Notes: generated by a model from the sequence alone, not told the origin. Positions 47,665-60,600 are shown, counted from the first letter of the stretch. The stretch: DNA of 64,000 nt from Sparassis latifolia (GCA_018466975.1 CM031559.1:2418001-2482000), one strand, 5' to 3'. Numbers and translations are program-made.

Positions 47665-48491
47665 CTACCCATTTTGAGGATGTGCACTACGGACGGACCA
47701 TATGGCATTCTCGACCTCCAGCTCGACCTGATACTGTGGAACTAAAGGGTGTCGGCCCATAGCAATATAGCACCCTCCGACAGCATCCCAGTACTCCGGA
47801 AACCATCCAGCGGCGCCCCAGTCAATTAAACCAGACAGCCTGCCGTTCGACAACAAAAGGTTTGCGCGACGCAGTTCACCGTGGGTGAGGCAAATTCGAT
47901 GAGGTTTCACGTAGGACTTTCGCGACAAGGACAGGACTTCATCTCGCTCGTCGCCCCAAACGCGGCTGAGTAAAAATTGGTGCAGAGCATCTATACTGGC
48001 GAACGGGCCGATAGGATTGTCCGCCGATACGCGATACTGCCAACAGGGTCCTCCCAAATAACCCGAGACTACCGGGAATGGGGGACAGAGGCTCCGAAGT
48101 TGGAACAGCCAGTTACGAAGGTCTGCCTCGAAGAGCGCGAGACCTGACGCATCTAAGTGGCGAAATGAGAGGCTAGCGGGGGTTCTAGGAATCTGGGACA
48201 TCACAACGAACAGGCTATCATCATGACCAACGACGTCCAATATCTTCAAGACAGGGATAATAATATTAACTGCAACAAACATGGTCGCCAACACTTCGCC
48301 CTTGTCAATCCGCTTGAATTTGCAGTACATGTTGAAAGGAAGCCTTTGGGTCCAGAGATCCGGGCCAGAAGAAGGTGACGATCATCACGATGGACATAGA
48401 GCTTTTTGCCCATCCACAGCAACACACGATATGCCGCCATCCGGAAGGACGAAGGCAAAGCCCGCCAGAGTGCGCCCACGTAAGATGTGTT
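47665..48491 (-). CDS. Aminoglycoside phosphotransferase-like (APH/kinase-fold) protein, 5' end unresolved
   Basis: The exon begins after a TTGCAG acceptor at 48491 (NTSYVGALWRALPSSFRMAA, YRVLLWMGKKLY). The frame is lost once near 48375 and resumes at DLWTQRLPFNMYCKFKR, continuing to the TAG at 47665-47667. Upstream exons are not identified. Seen: KFKRIDKGEVLATMFVAV (the beta-strand and helix after the nucleotide-binding loop), the catalytic loop THGELRRANLL and LIDWGAAGWFPEYWDAVGG. In most APH proteins the loop is HGD; here it is HGE. Known: fungal APH-fold proteins are numerous and mostly of unknown substrate; they are not drug-resistance genes as such. Confidence 0.65.
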
Positions 48492-48699
48492 CTGCAATGG
48501 CAAGGTCGGGAGTTTAAGCACGCGTTGTTGAAATCCGGAGTCCGAGGAGTTGCTGAAGCACGTTCGTTGAACGTGCGTTATACCTTTGGTTCGGCTTTAC
48601 TATTTTCTCTCGTAACTACTCAACGCCTCGGCTCTACCGCTAGCTAGATTAGGTAGTGTCGATTGGCTTATATACCATACGTTCGCTCGCCGGATGCCC

Positions 48700-48853
48700 C
48701 AGAGAATTGTGCTCCTGGTGCATCCGTGTCGTCTCCTTCCTATTATATTCACTCGTACTTACAGCACCTGCAGTGACCGTCGCGTCACTGACGGGTATGA
48801 ACAGAGAATTGTACTCCTGGTGCATCCGTTGACCGTCGCGTCACTGACAGGTA
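48700..48853 (+). repeat. Short imperfect tandem duplication
   Basis: The blocks CAGAGAATTGT(G/A)CTCCTGG and TGACCGTCGCGTCACTGAC occur twice, at 48700/48802 and 48773/48830. The second copy lacks about 45 bp between the two blocks. Confidence 0.8.
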
Positions 48854-49091
48854 TCTCTCCGGTCTGTCTGCCCCTCCGCCGTGCCCGCTGCGCTTACCCG
48901 GCTTTGCCGTTTCGACCCTGAGTGGGTCGCCCTGTTGCTACTCACATTTCAATACGCGTTTCGAATGAAAAGTGTCTTCAACTCGACATGGCCTGGGCAT
49001 ACTGGAGGACATCAATGGCGAGTCACGATAGGGACATATACTTCGCAATGTACCTATTCATTGTGTTCCAGTCTGCAGCATCGTTTTGGAT

Positions 49092-49950
49092 GGCAGTCTA
49101 GCTATAGTGGTAGCTTCGCTAGAAATTAAATAAATTAAATGAAATTAATTCGAGTGCACAAGGAAGAATTCACTCCACAGGTCTGCACAGAGCTCAGTGT
49201 ATCCTCGACTCCTGCACACAGCTTCACTCGGAGATAAATATTTGTTTGTATGTCACTTAGGCACAATCTTTAGTGATTTCGTAGTGTCATATTCAAAGTT
49301 TGCACTGTGGTTCGAAGTGTGAATAGCACTCCGAAGATAACTCTTCTTGTAGTGCAACTGTAGATGTATAGATCTGGTAGACCTTATAGGTTGATGGCAT
49401 GGAAAAGTCCTTCAAATTTTCTACCCGCCCTTCGGGTGAGACTGCATGTAGCTGTTCCATTAAAATAAAAGTTGCACCTGGTGCAAAGTATGTAGCTGTG
49501 CTCCCTGGAAGTGTCTGAATCCAACAACATTCTATGTCAGCCTGAAAAAATCACCATGATGTCACTAGTGTTGTTGGGTATAATTTCCACTAATAGGTCA
49601 TGCATTGGGTAGAAGAAATGTCCCCGTGCATGAACTTGATCACGTACAGTGTTGCTAAGAATGTGCACCTCTGCCTGACACCAAACTTGTGCAATCTTCT
49701 TGTGCAGTCAGAGCTCATGTGTAGTGATCAGAAACAGGCACTAATACTTATAAAAACATGCAACAGAGCACGAAATTTAAGTTGCAGTAGCATGGTGCCC
49801 GAGCCATGGAGAATGCTTATGTCAGGAATGCCATTTGTGGCAGTCATTTGCCATATTGGGTAGGCACATGACGCGGGGCCGCCTGCGCCGGTAGGTTAGG
49901 TTTTTCAAACTCTGCTAGGACCTAACTGCTACCACTATAGCTAGACTGCC
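49092..49950. mobile_element. 859 bp MITE with 23 bp perfect TIRs and 8 bp target duplication
   Basis: Left TIR 49092-49114 (GGCAGTCTAGCTATAGTGGT, then AGC); right TIR 49928-49950 is its exact reverse complement. Both sides are flanked by TTTTGGAT (49084-49091 and 49951-49958). No transposase inside. An 8 bp duplication is typical of hAT-type elements. Perfect TIRs suggest recent insertion. Confidence 0.92.
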
Positions 49951-50281
49951 TTTTGGATTGTATATATAAGTGTCTAATAGCTAGTGACACGCTAGTCTCC
50001 CATAGGCAGACTACGAAATGATCCCTATGAGTGAGGGAGGGGACGGAATCATATAGGTCTGCTTCAATACGCGCTAATGTTGCGTAAGAAACTCAAGGCA
50101 TGTTATTAACGTTAGGTTTATAACATGTTAGGTCCCAGAGGTATTTGACACCATGTTTTTAACGTTTAAAACATGTGGTCACATGACCTATTTTTGTGTA
50201 CTATAAACTGTAGATTTCTCCATTTTTGCGTCTGTTCTGGAGGCTGCAGAAGAGATCGGAGGGCCCGTACGTATGATATTC

Positions 50282-50920
50282 CTGGTCTCGTACCCCGATG
50301 TGAGCGAGTAACGCACCCCACCGTCGCCCTTGCTCTGACGTCTGGGGCATTTCAACCGTGACACCCCCCCTTGCTCTTATCAGCTCTAAGTGAGATTATC
50401 TGAGCCTTCACCATCAATCATCCTGCCTTTTCGGGAAGGCACAGAGACTCGATGTCGAGATTCATACTCAACTTTTGAGAGCATTCCTGGCGAGGAGGCC
50501 ATGTGATCGTGCAGAAATATAAAAGTGATGCAATATGAGCTTCCTCGCAAGAGGAATAAGTAGGATTGAGACACCTCTGTGAGAAACCAAGGAAAGTAGA
50601 GTCTGCAGTTAGTTCATGTTTTCTGCGGCCGCAATCACTCATATAATTCATTAAACCACATGTACGTTGTCAAGATAGTATTTCTATGCTAATTACAAAG
50701 AATGACTACTACAACAGTGGGTGTACACGGTGATATCATGGCTCCAAAGGAAGCATAGAGGAATTGCCGATTTAGGCAGGACAATTGATGGCACGGGCTC
50801 AGATAATCTCGCTTAGGGCTGATAAGAGCAAGGGGGGGTGTCACGGTTGAAATGCCCCAGACGTCAGAGCGAGGGTGGTGGTGGGGTGCGTTACTCGCTC
50901 ATGTCGGGGTATGAGACCAG
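50282..50920. mobile_element. 639 bp MITE with 125 bp TIRs and 6 bp target duplication
   Basis: Arms 50282-50406 and 50796-50920 are inverted copies starting CTGGTCTC, with one uninterrupted match of about 51 bp. Flanks are ATATTC on both sides (50276-50281 and 50921-50926). The 389 bp between the arms has no gene. The superfamily is unassigned. Confidence 0.88.
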
Positions 50921-51859
50921 ATATTCCTACTCTACTACTCTACGATCCCATATCCTACCAGTGGAACTGTCAGCCTACATTTGAAGACCTGTTTGTTACC
51001 TGTTCTCTTAAGCCCCGCTCGACCAAAAGGACATGAAATCTGAGAACTGTTAGTGGCTGTCAAGTTGTAGTAGAGCACTCGACCTCAATTAGGCCTTGTG
51101 AGCAACCCCGCACACCGTGGCGAGTATGCTATAGGGAATCCGGCGCGATGTGACCATTGGCACCGGACTTATTGACATAGGCATTTTGGCCTTATGTATT
51201 TAACATGTTTTAAACATGACAGTTTTACACGCAACACTAATATCGCCCCCTTAGCCGTAGTACGATTTCACTCGTGATGAGCCATGCCGAAGGGATGCGG
51301 TGATCCGACAATGTGCGGCCGCGGTTCCTGACTGAAAGCGGCAGGCGTTTTCTTGGCGCGCTCTCCTGCTATGGTGTGTTTCACGAGATACTGAAGTTTA
51401 AAGGCTTGAACACAGTGCAGGGATGCTCTGGTTCAGTTCTGTGACAACCAGGGATTACATCAGGAAAAACCCAATTCACCCTAGACACCACTATGGTCTC
51501 CCTAGTCTCCCTAGTCTTGATAGCTCTGACTAGGTGATAGATAGACCTCATTAGTAATAGAGAGCAGTCTTACCGGTCTATCTGGTCCAAGATTGCCTAG
51601 AGAGCTTCAGTGAATCTTGTATCATTATTACAGCCTTCAGAGGTACTGAATACACTCTAATGCTAGGAGATGTACATCTGAACTTCCCCAGTCATGTCAG
51701 TGAGTACTAGGGAAGTGCGGTTAGACATAACCACAAATCTATGTATTTAATTCTTCTAAGTAACGGAACATTAAGAAATCATCATGCCGTAGGTATGGAT
51801 TCACATAAAATGATGTAGCCTGGTCCAGAACCTCTGCAGATGTCCATGATGGCACCACT

Positions 51860-54828
51860 GATCATCCCCAGTGTAATATCAAATGACAACTCCGTACAAT
51901 CTGTGTGACTGGAATGATTGAACTCCGGCGGGCATTATGTCGGTGAGAATATGAAATCTTGTACATGCCAATATCTGAGACCAGTGAGCGAAAAGGTGTA
52001 AACCATTCAACATAGGCCAAAGGGTCCTTGAATTGTCTGCCATATTCTTCAGGAACCCTGAAAATTGCACGGACTCGAGCAACACATAAACCTTGGAACT
52101 ATGTCAGTACACTCAGACAGTACAGAAAGGTAAATAAAAAACTTGCCTTCAAGTGATTTATTTTGCTTCTGGTCCAAGGGATCGGGGGGATGTTCTCGTG
52201 CAATCACTGTGTCAAAATGCCCTGGAACTGCCTTATGCAATCCCCTCATGGGTACTGGTGGTGTTGCCCGGATAGTATCCTTTGTTGGAGTACGTGAGAC
52301 TTGTCGTGCCACTGGAAGACTGATTTGCATGCGTTTGTAGACTGCAAACTGTGTTCGACCATGAACACCTTGAGCTGCAATAGGGACTTGCTGGTTAGGT
52401 GAGTGTTTGTGCAAGAAATCCTCCAGATTTTGCACAAATCTTGTGCATCCAAAATCCTCGACTAGAGAGTGAACAGGTGTGTTAGGAAAGCCGGGTTGCT
52501 TGGCAATTTCATAAGGAAGATTTGAAGGTGAGTTCTGGGAATTTTTGTTCGGAGGTTTAAGTCGTGGCAGTTCAGCCCACTGCAAATAGGCATCAAACTT
52601 GTGGACAGCCTCTTGGCGTGTGAGCCAGGTGGTCATCTGCTGGAGATATGCCTTCTTATTTGTTGCACGGTATGCTCGCTTTGCAAAGTCGATGTAGAGA
52701 CGTTCTGAGTTTTCTGTATTGAAACCATCAACTGTTCCAAGACTGCGAATGGACCATCCATAGTGTTCCGCTGAATGTGCCTTTGGGATGTTGAAGTCTT
52801 GTCTAATGTCCTTGTCAACAAAAACATGCTTGTTCGCATGGAAGGCCTTCCAGGCAGTTTCGAGCTTTGCAATGGAATCTTCGGTGTGCACCTCGAAATG
52901 AGCATAATAAATGAAATCGAGGATGGCATGAACAGCATGAAGAACGGCAGAGTCGACACTTCCCATAATGACACCAAGGAAAACCTTCTCCATATTCTTG
53001 TATTCTGCACCTGTCCACTGTGAGATCAAGGAAATTCCCTTTTTGAAGTGACGCAAATCTGGGTGAGTTGTCATGGCCTTGAAGCGACGATCAATCTCCT
53101 CTTCCTGGTCCTTATTCTTGATGTCTTTCTGCTTGTCATTTACGCACATGGTTGTCCAGTTCACGAGATGATCCTTGAAGACGCCCTTGTGTAGCTGGTG
53201 GAGAATGTCTGGTGTAATGCAGGCAAATATGTTGCAGTGAGGCAACTCTCTCCAGAATGGATCCACAAGTTTGAGGCCCAATTTTTCAAATTTCTCCGGT
53301 TTGTCGCCTTCAGCAGTTTCTGACAGAATTTGCTCTATTTCTTCAGGATCTCACATGAGTGAATGGAGTGGTTCCCCTCATCGATTTGGATCTACAGTGC
53401 ACTTCGGGCAGTGGTTCTCCTGGCAGCCAGAGACAAGGCACTGCTCTGGATGATTGGCGATGTAAGCTGCGAGAATTGCATACACATGTCGCATGCATCC
53501 ATCTGCACAGACCATGTCAACACCCTCTTTTCCTGCCTTGATCAAGGGTTCCAAGAGTGACTGCATACAGGTGTGGAACAGACGTACACCCTCGAGGGAT
53601 CTGTGTGCCTTAGAAAAGCATTCAAGCTTTGTCACAGGGAGGTAACCAATCAGCACAGTCGCATGTGAAGATGGTTGGCGCCGAGTGGACTTCTCGATAT
53701 TTCCAATTGAAAGGTACACGGGCCATGCAGACTTATCGCCACTGAAATTTGACAACTGTGTCTTGTCCGAGGAGAGAATAAGAGGCACAATTGTGGCACC
53801 ATGAGGTAGACATTTCTGCAGATGCATGTAAGCCTCATATATTATTCAATTAAAAGGTGACACACCTGAAGATCCCACCACCATTGACCTGTCCAAGTTT
53901 CATCGTAAATTCTCGTGTTTCCTTCTTTATCTGCAAATATCTTCTCTGGTGCGTATCGCATCACATCTTTGAATGCAGGATTTCCAATCAATTCCTTGAC
54001 ACATTCGACAGGATCACGCTTCCATAGCTCCAGTGTCTCGGTGCAAGTATTTCCCTTTTCATCTAATTTATTTCCCGTAACCTCCCAGGGCTCACATGAC
54101 CAGGACGATCCTTGAGGGAGTGCATCAACCTTCTGGTAAAAGGCTCTTTTGTTATGAAATGACAGGTTCGCACGTTCCTGGACCTGAGTTCTCACGTCAG
54201 TGTGTGGAGGAACTTGTGCACTGACATACGCACCAGAGGTAACTTTAGGTAGTCATCAACAGCGGTCTGACTGAGGCCGGCAGTCATCAACCACTGCGCC
54301 AGCTCCCATTCCTCTCGACTGGCAAAGGGGTCCCAGGAATCTTTTGCTGCAGCTTTCTTTTCATCCTGCAGCACTTCAAATGGTGTCTTTGCCTCGCAAA
54401 TAACAGATGCCACATCAAATTCAGCAGGAAAGTCTTCAATCCATGGATGCTTTGGTAAGCCACCAAACTCCTCATCTTCCACATCCTCAACAGTTGCACG
54501 CCGGGCATTCCGTTGTACAGAAGGCTCCTCTTCCAACAGACTTGACCCTGGCCCAGGACCTCCAGTTTCAGCTCCCTCCATCGGGTCTGGCAGCACCATT
54601 GCTTCGAATCAACATCCATCAACCGACATCATCCCCACATCCATCTTCGTCACTGGCAGGAGGCCCATCTTGATGCTCAGCTTCAACATTTTCCCCTGGA
54701 ACTGTGCGGCCCTTGGCAACCTTGCGAAGAAATGCTAGGCGGCATGGTCTCTTCTGGGAAATGTGTGATTGTAAGCCCTGGGCAGTCGGCTTGGTTTGGT
54801 GGCAGAATGAGCAGGTAAATTGCGGCAT
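51860..54828 (-). mobile_element. Plavaka-type DNA transposon, transposase gene
   Basis: A multi-exon minus-strand gene from an ATG at 54828 to about 51860. The N-terminus has a zinc finger, FTCSFCHQTKPTAQGLQSHI. Further blocks typical of agaricomycete Plavaka (CACTA-related) transposases are [128 protein letters not shown] and YGRQFKDPLAYVEWFTPF. The long central exon (from 53281 down to about 52145) is open. Most of the protein is readable, so the copy is young; exact splice sites near 54600 and 52100 were not settled. Terminal inverted repeats were not found by eye. Confidence 0.85.
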
Positions 54829-55016
54829 GGTTGTGAAGCTAAAGTGATGTCGGCAATGCAAAGTAAGAATTCGTGGAATGAGGCAGAACACAAGTTGAAG
54901 TCAGCACGCGGTGCGTGTGGCGTGGCCGTGTTGGTACATTGTTTATTATGGCGCGTTATTCTAACTTCAACATAGTGGCCACTTACTCAAATCTCTTTCT
55001 CCCTCCAACCATCACC

Positions 55017-57000
55017 ATGCCAAAATGCAAGTCTCCTCCTCCAGAAAGCAACTCAGGTTCTGAGAAAAGTGGCATAGAGTCCGAGGTAGGGTCTGCACCT
55101 CCAAAGAAGAATCTGAAGACAGTGGCAAGTTCGGGTCGCAGACGCACTCGCAAAGTTTCCCAGAAGCAGCAAGAAATAAGTAAGCATCTCAATGAACTTG
55201 TAGTTTTGTATCACTTACATGCAATCCCCCAGATGAACAGCAAGCACATAAGGATCAGAATGAACTTGAGCGCCTTCGCAAAAAAGTGGCCAAGCTGTGC
55301 AAACAGGTGAAGAAGGGTAAGCAGTCTCAAACAGGTTCACGGGAGCCTATGGAAGAGGACTACGAGGATCTGTCATGTGAAAGCAAAGAGGAGGACGAGC
55401 CTGAACAGGTAACAGGCATCTTAAATATTGGGTCTGTGGTATGTTGTCATGCGTCGTGATCAGCAATAGCTAATTCATATTTATATTTGGTTGTAGCTGA
55501 AGTGAGGTACAGCGATGACGGTTGGTCCCAATTTAGCAAGGCATGACCACACTCCCGGTACCCATCCAAAACTGCGCCGTCATGGTGCTCCTCGCGTGGT
55601 CACGAAACCAGATGCTACTGTTCTCACACAGCCTGAAAGACAACGTACGAGCCATCCTGCCCACTTTCTTCTGACTTCAATGACTAACATGATGATTGCA
55701 GCCTCTAGAAATGGGCACTGCGGAGGAAACACGGTAACTACAGATAGCGACGATGAAGAGCGAGCACAAGCCAGGCATCGACTAGCAGTACCCGACACAT
55801 CAGTGGATGCGAACAATATGAATGCACACAATACTCCTACACTGAGGGCCCGCACAGCAACTCATCATGGCCTATCTACATCGAAGGATTCCGCGGATAT
55901 TGCCAAAGCTGCGACTCCACTGAAACGTGCCGAGTTTGCGCACGATGAGCCTCCCAGTGGTCGCCCGAAGGCTTCTGATTATAGGGATGATGTTAAATTC
56001 CTGTTATTAGATGCTACTCACCACTTTGAATGTCACATCATAGCAGAACTGGCCTACCTGAATGCGGAGATGGCAGCTTCATGGGCTCAGGATCTTTGGA
56101 CCGAAGCATGCCGTTCCCATGGAGATGGCGAAGAATATGAGTTTACGGATAGGATGGCTACTGTCGTGTGTATCTTTCTTCATTCTCGCTGATTTTTCCT
56201 CGCTGATTAGCATGGGTTTTCAGATCGTGAGCCGCAAGTCCAACGCATGTGGTGATATGGTGGAGGAAATTCGCAAACATGTACCTGCAGCGTACGGATT
56301 TATTGCAACTGATACTCCTAGTGTGCGCCGCAAAAATATCAAGCTCTACCACGGTCTCATGGAACAATCAACATTCCATTACAAGGTACATTCTCTCACT
56401 CCTTCTTCGCACTCTCTCAGGTTCTCAATTTATGGTAGACCTATGATTTAGAAGCCGGAATACGAAGCGGCTTCCTCCACAACCCCCTTATTTCGAAGCT
56501 CATCAAGGAATGCTTCTTCCAGATGAAGTCATCCCACGGAGTGAAGTACAGGAAATACTTCGATCCTATTTGTTTGCCAATGCTCGCACTGCTATTGACG
56601 GGTGTGAGTGCTTCGCATGTACCTCGGACAATTACTGACACTGCACGATCAGATCGAACATGTCATTGAAGAATGGTCCACGGGGATGCAAGTCCCGGTT
56701 GCATTCCGTGAAGGTGACAACGAGCGTCGGTATGTCAAGCATGTTGCAGATATCGCGAAGTGGGCAGAGCCGTCGCCCGGTGTGGTCCGCAACATCTGCA
56801 AGAAGTTGCATGATGGCGCCCGGTGAGTACCAATACTTACTCCATGGCAGTCTCTCATGATCATTCTTCACAGCCGTGCAACGGGCGTTGGTAATGACGA
56901 CAAGCCGACAGGTCATATCTCGGTGACGGCGATCGAGGACGCCCAGAAGGAGTTGGCAGGGCGAACTGGAGATACTGATAGCGAGGGCGACAATGAATGA
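55017..57000 (+). CDS. DUF6532-like protein of unknown function
   Basis: ATG at 55017 (MPKCKSPPPESNSGSEKSG), stop TGA at 56998-57000, with several introns (for example 55642-55700, 56165-56223, 56387-56451, 56599-56651, 56823-56873; approximate). The N-terminus is acidic/basic low complexity with a short coiled coil (NELERLRKKVAKLCKQVKK). The C-terminal domain has DATHHFECHIIAELAYLNAE, RKNIKLYHGLMEQSTFHY, FLHNPLISKLIKECFFQMKS, YFDPICLPMLALLLT and VIEEWSTGMQ. This layout is that of the DUF6532 domain, abundant in agaricomycetes and often near transposons. Function unknown. One small exon near 55500 is uncertain. Confidence 0.6.
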
Positions 57001-57391
57001 TATGTGTATATTGTAGCCCATTTGAATGAATATTGTATTGGTTCAGCACCTGAGGATGCGGAACAATTATTATATATTTCGTGTGAACTAGTACATGATA
57101 TCGGTACTATAGAGTGTTTGGTGCAAGCGCCCTTGCACTCGACAGCACTCCCTCGCTGTGCACGCTGACTCTCGAGCACTATCAGGACTACACCGGCAAC
57201 TATCGAGTTCTAGGAATACAGGGACTTGTCTATCCAGCTACCCATGCTCGCGAGCCTACCTTGATCTATCGAGCGAAGTGAATTTTCCCTGATGTACTAT
57301 TGGTGTGGGCCATAGGGAGAGATGTTGCAACATAGTAGATTAACATGTTCTCTGTCACCCCTTCCAGTTTGCAGGTACCTGCGACCTCCTC
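57001..57391. other. Spacer left of the copia insertion, ending in a broken exon
   Basis: 3' flank of the DUF6532-like gene. From 57375 (after a TTTGCAG acceptor) it is coding and continues on the other side of the retrotransposon at 62306. Confidence 0.45.
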
Positions 57392-57630
57392 TGTTGGAAA
57401 GTAGTGCCCAAATTTCTGGAGCTCCAGAAATTGGGGAGCGCCCAAGGGCAGACAAGCCGAGGGCATGATTACAAAGAAAGACAAAGAAGGAAATTTGCTT
57501 ATATAAAGTGGAGCATCTAGAACTGTATATATACAGAAATCTATTTTAGGACGTGTAATCACGCGCCCCGACGCATCTTGACCCGCCATCACTACCTTCC
57601 TATTTGAGAACTAAGGCGCGATTTCTAACA
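57392..57630 (+). repeat. 5' LTR of the copia element
   Basis: Begins TGTTGG and ends TAACA. It differs from the 3' LTR at five positions (57405, 57515, 57554, 57560, 57607), all transitions. A TATATAAAG box-like word lies near 57500. Contains a 22 bp perfect palindrome at 57411-57432. Confidence 0.95.
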
Positions 57631-57644
57631 GGTTATGAGCCCTG
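57631..57644 (+). other. Primer-binding site matching the anticodon arm of initiator tRNA-Met
   Basis: GGTTATGAGCCCTG directly after the LTR is the complement of the CAGGGCUCAUAACC anticodon stem-loop of initiator tRNA-Met. Copia elements of other organisms are known to prime from a cleaved 5' half of this tRNA. Confidence 0.65.
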
Positions 57645-60600
57645 GCTCTAGCCAATAAATACTTGGATAACAACAGCCCCTATTGTGGCTACAAAAATTG
57701 TTACCCCCTTACTAGTACGAGAACAAATAATGTCGACCAGCGCTGATAATATGAGCAATAGCAATGCTTACCGGATCCCGCTCCTGAAGGAAGACAATTG
57801 GCTCCCGTGGAAGCGCCGCGTCGAGGCCATCCTTAATGATAAGGGTCTCCAGGAGTATGTGACCGGAAAGACACCGAAGCCGCAGCCGAGTAATGACTCG
57901 GCCAATAGGGCAGCGAGAGAGGCGGAGATTAGCGCCTGGGGAGAGAAGGACCTCAAGGCCCAGAACGTAATTGTGCTATCGCTGGGAGATTCCCAGATGG
58001 TGCACATCGCTGGAGCCGAGACGGCACGGGCCATGTGGGAGCAGCTTCGCACAGTCAAGGAACAGCGTGGACAGCATGGAATTCTCGCGCTGTGCCGGCA
58101 TTTTTACCGGATGCAAGCCAAGGAAGAAGATAATATCTCCAGTCACATTACACAGCTACGACAGATCCAGGAACAACTCCACCTAATGGGGAAGGTTGTT
58201 TCTGACGAGGATTTCCGGCTCATTCTGGCTACCTCATTACCGGAGAGCTGAGACTCTTTCCTCAGCTCTTACTTTGGCGCCGTGGGCAGCAATGTTGGCG
58301 CCAAAGGTGCTGACAACATGCGCCCTCAGCTTACATCACAAGAATTGATTGCCATCATTCTTGATGAAAATAGGCAAAGGCACGAGCGTGGCGAGCACGG
58401 TCAATCCTCGGACCAAGCCATGGTTGCCAAAGGAAAGAAGCGCCCCTTTGGGGAATACAAAAAATGTTCGATCTGCGGAAAGCCGAGACATCTTGGTAAC
58501 GAGTGTCGGCACTGCAACAAGGTCAAATGTATGAATTGCGGAAAATTTGGGCATAAGGCCACGGATTGTTGGGCTAAAGGCGGCAGCAAAGCCAGACAGG
58601 GCCCGCCGATGAAACGGCAAAAGACGGAATGTGCTTACGAAGCGCGCGAGGTCGAATCGAAAGAGGATGAGGCAAAAATAGCCTACAATAATGATAGCGA
58701 CACTGTATCTCTTGGATCTGATGGCAAAATTGCTTCTTTCTATGAGTGGTTTGCCGACTCCGAGACAACTTCGCACATTACAAATCGTCGTGATGTCTTC
58801 GCGACCTATCAGGCGCTCGAAGATCATGCGATCACGGGCATCAGACTGCAACCAACGCAGGCATTGGGCTGCGGTATGGTTGATGTCGAAAGTGAAGTAG
58901 GAGACCGGAAAGTGAAATTCCGTCTCCACGATGTACTGTATGCACCAACAGCACCCAATAGCCTCCTCTCCATCACGCGTTTGGACGACGCAGGAGGAAG
59001 AGTACTTATGGGTAATAGTCGCGCAATACTAATAGATAAAAATAAACACACTCTTGCTATAGGCAAGAAAAATGGACGACTATATTCATTGAAATTGCGT
59101 CCAATAGTTCCGCAACCTGCGCGAACCTATACTGCTAAGAAATACGGCCTGCATACCTGGGAAAAGTGGCACAAGATCTATGGCCATATCGGGAAACCAG
59201 CGCTTATGCGATTATATCGCGAAGGGCTTGTTGATGGCCTAGAAATCTCGCCAAGCCCAGATGAAATTAATTGCGAGGTGTGCATCCAAGCAAAGGCGAC
59301 GCGGAAGCCATTTCCCAAAGAGACGGACGAATGCAGCAAGGTACCCAGAGAATTAACACACACGGATGTGTGGGGACCTGCGCAGACAGCCACTCTACAA
59401 GGGTGGAAATATTTTATTACATTTACCGATGATTACAGTCGTCGAAGTACAGTACTATTTATGAGGCATAAAGATGAAGTAACAGAAAAGGTAAAGAATT
59501 ATATTACCTATATCGAGCGCAAGTTTGGAAATAAACCCTTGCGACTCAGGCTCGACAACGGTCGAGAATATATGAACACCGAATTAATTAACTGGTGTCA
59601 AATGAAAGGGATCGAGATGGGTCTGACTGCGCTGTACTCACCATCCCAGAACGGAGTCTCTGAGAGATTGAATCGCACACTGCTTGGACTAGAGCGCACA
59701 ATGATCTATGTGAGAGATCTACCTCGTTATCTTTGGGCTGAAGCGATTGCTCACGCAGTCTATATTAAAAATAGATCGCCTACCCAGGCGTTAAATGGGG
59801 CAACTCCTGAAGAAAAATGGAATGGGACGAAACCAAATATCTCGTACCTACAAGAATTTGGTTCCCCCGTATGGGTCCTCACGGAGGACGCAACACTATC
59901 AAAGCTAGCGCCCCGTGCCAACAAGTATATTTTTGTTGGATACATGGATGGACCCAAAGCCATCAAATATTATGATGCGCATACGCACCAGATTAAAATC
60001 TCGCGTAATTTCCAATTTTCTTCGAATTCCCCGGACCATTTGCCCGGCAACGCGCCTCACGTGCCACAAGAGCAAATAGAATCTGACGTACCTATCCTCA
60101 CAGCACAGCGTGAGGGGGAGCAAAATATATTTCCGGGCACTTTACCTAGCAATGTGTCAGACGTGCCGCATGCAAAAAGGAGACCCGAAGTCCCAAACCT
60201 CACAACGACCGCAGACGTGCAGCGCGAGGGGGAGTTAGGAACTTCCGTGCCACAGTCACCTGCCAAAAATCCGCGAAAGCGCAGACAGGATGATGATCCT
60301 GATTAACGCGAGGAAAGCGGGACGGACGCACCAAGCCAGCCCAGACGAATCAGAAGAAAGACAGTTCGGCATGATTACCATCTAATGCACGACCCAGAGG
60401 CAGATGAAGATCTGGATAATGATCCAGATAAATCAAATGCCGAATTAGTCTATATTGCAATGGGCGCCCACGGAAATGCGGATGCAGACGAGCCAAAGAC
60501 GCTCAGTGATGCCAAGAGATCACTCGAGTGGCCCAAATGGGAACAGGCAGTCCAGACGGAACTCAATCAACTACAGGGTATGGAGACTTGGGAGTTAGTG

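Larger units (their letters stand above)
48492..51859. other. Gene-free, repeat-rich region
   Basis: AT-rich DNA that holds two MITEs (49092-49950 and 50282-50920), a short tandem duplication (48700-48853) and AT-rich runs with TTTAAAACATG-type palindromic words at 50150-50180 and 51200-51222. No coding exon was recognised. Confidence 0.55.

Noticed and set aside
49092..49950. Solo LTR
   Set aside because: Termini are inverted, not TG...CA, and the duplication is 8 bp, not 5.
57001..57391. Host gene fully preserved left of the copia element
   Set aside because: Only 17 coding bases after a splice acceptor can be supported on the left side; earlier exons were not found.
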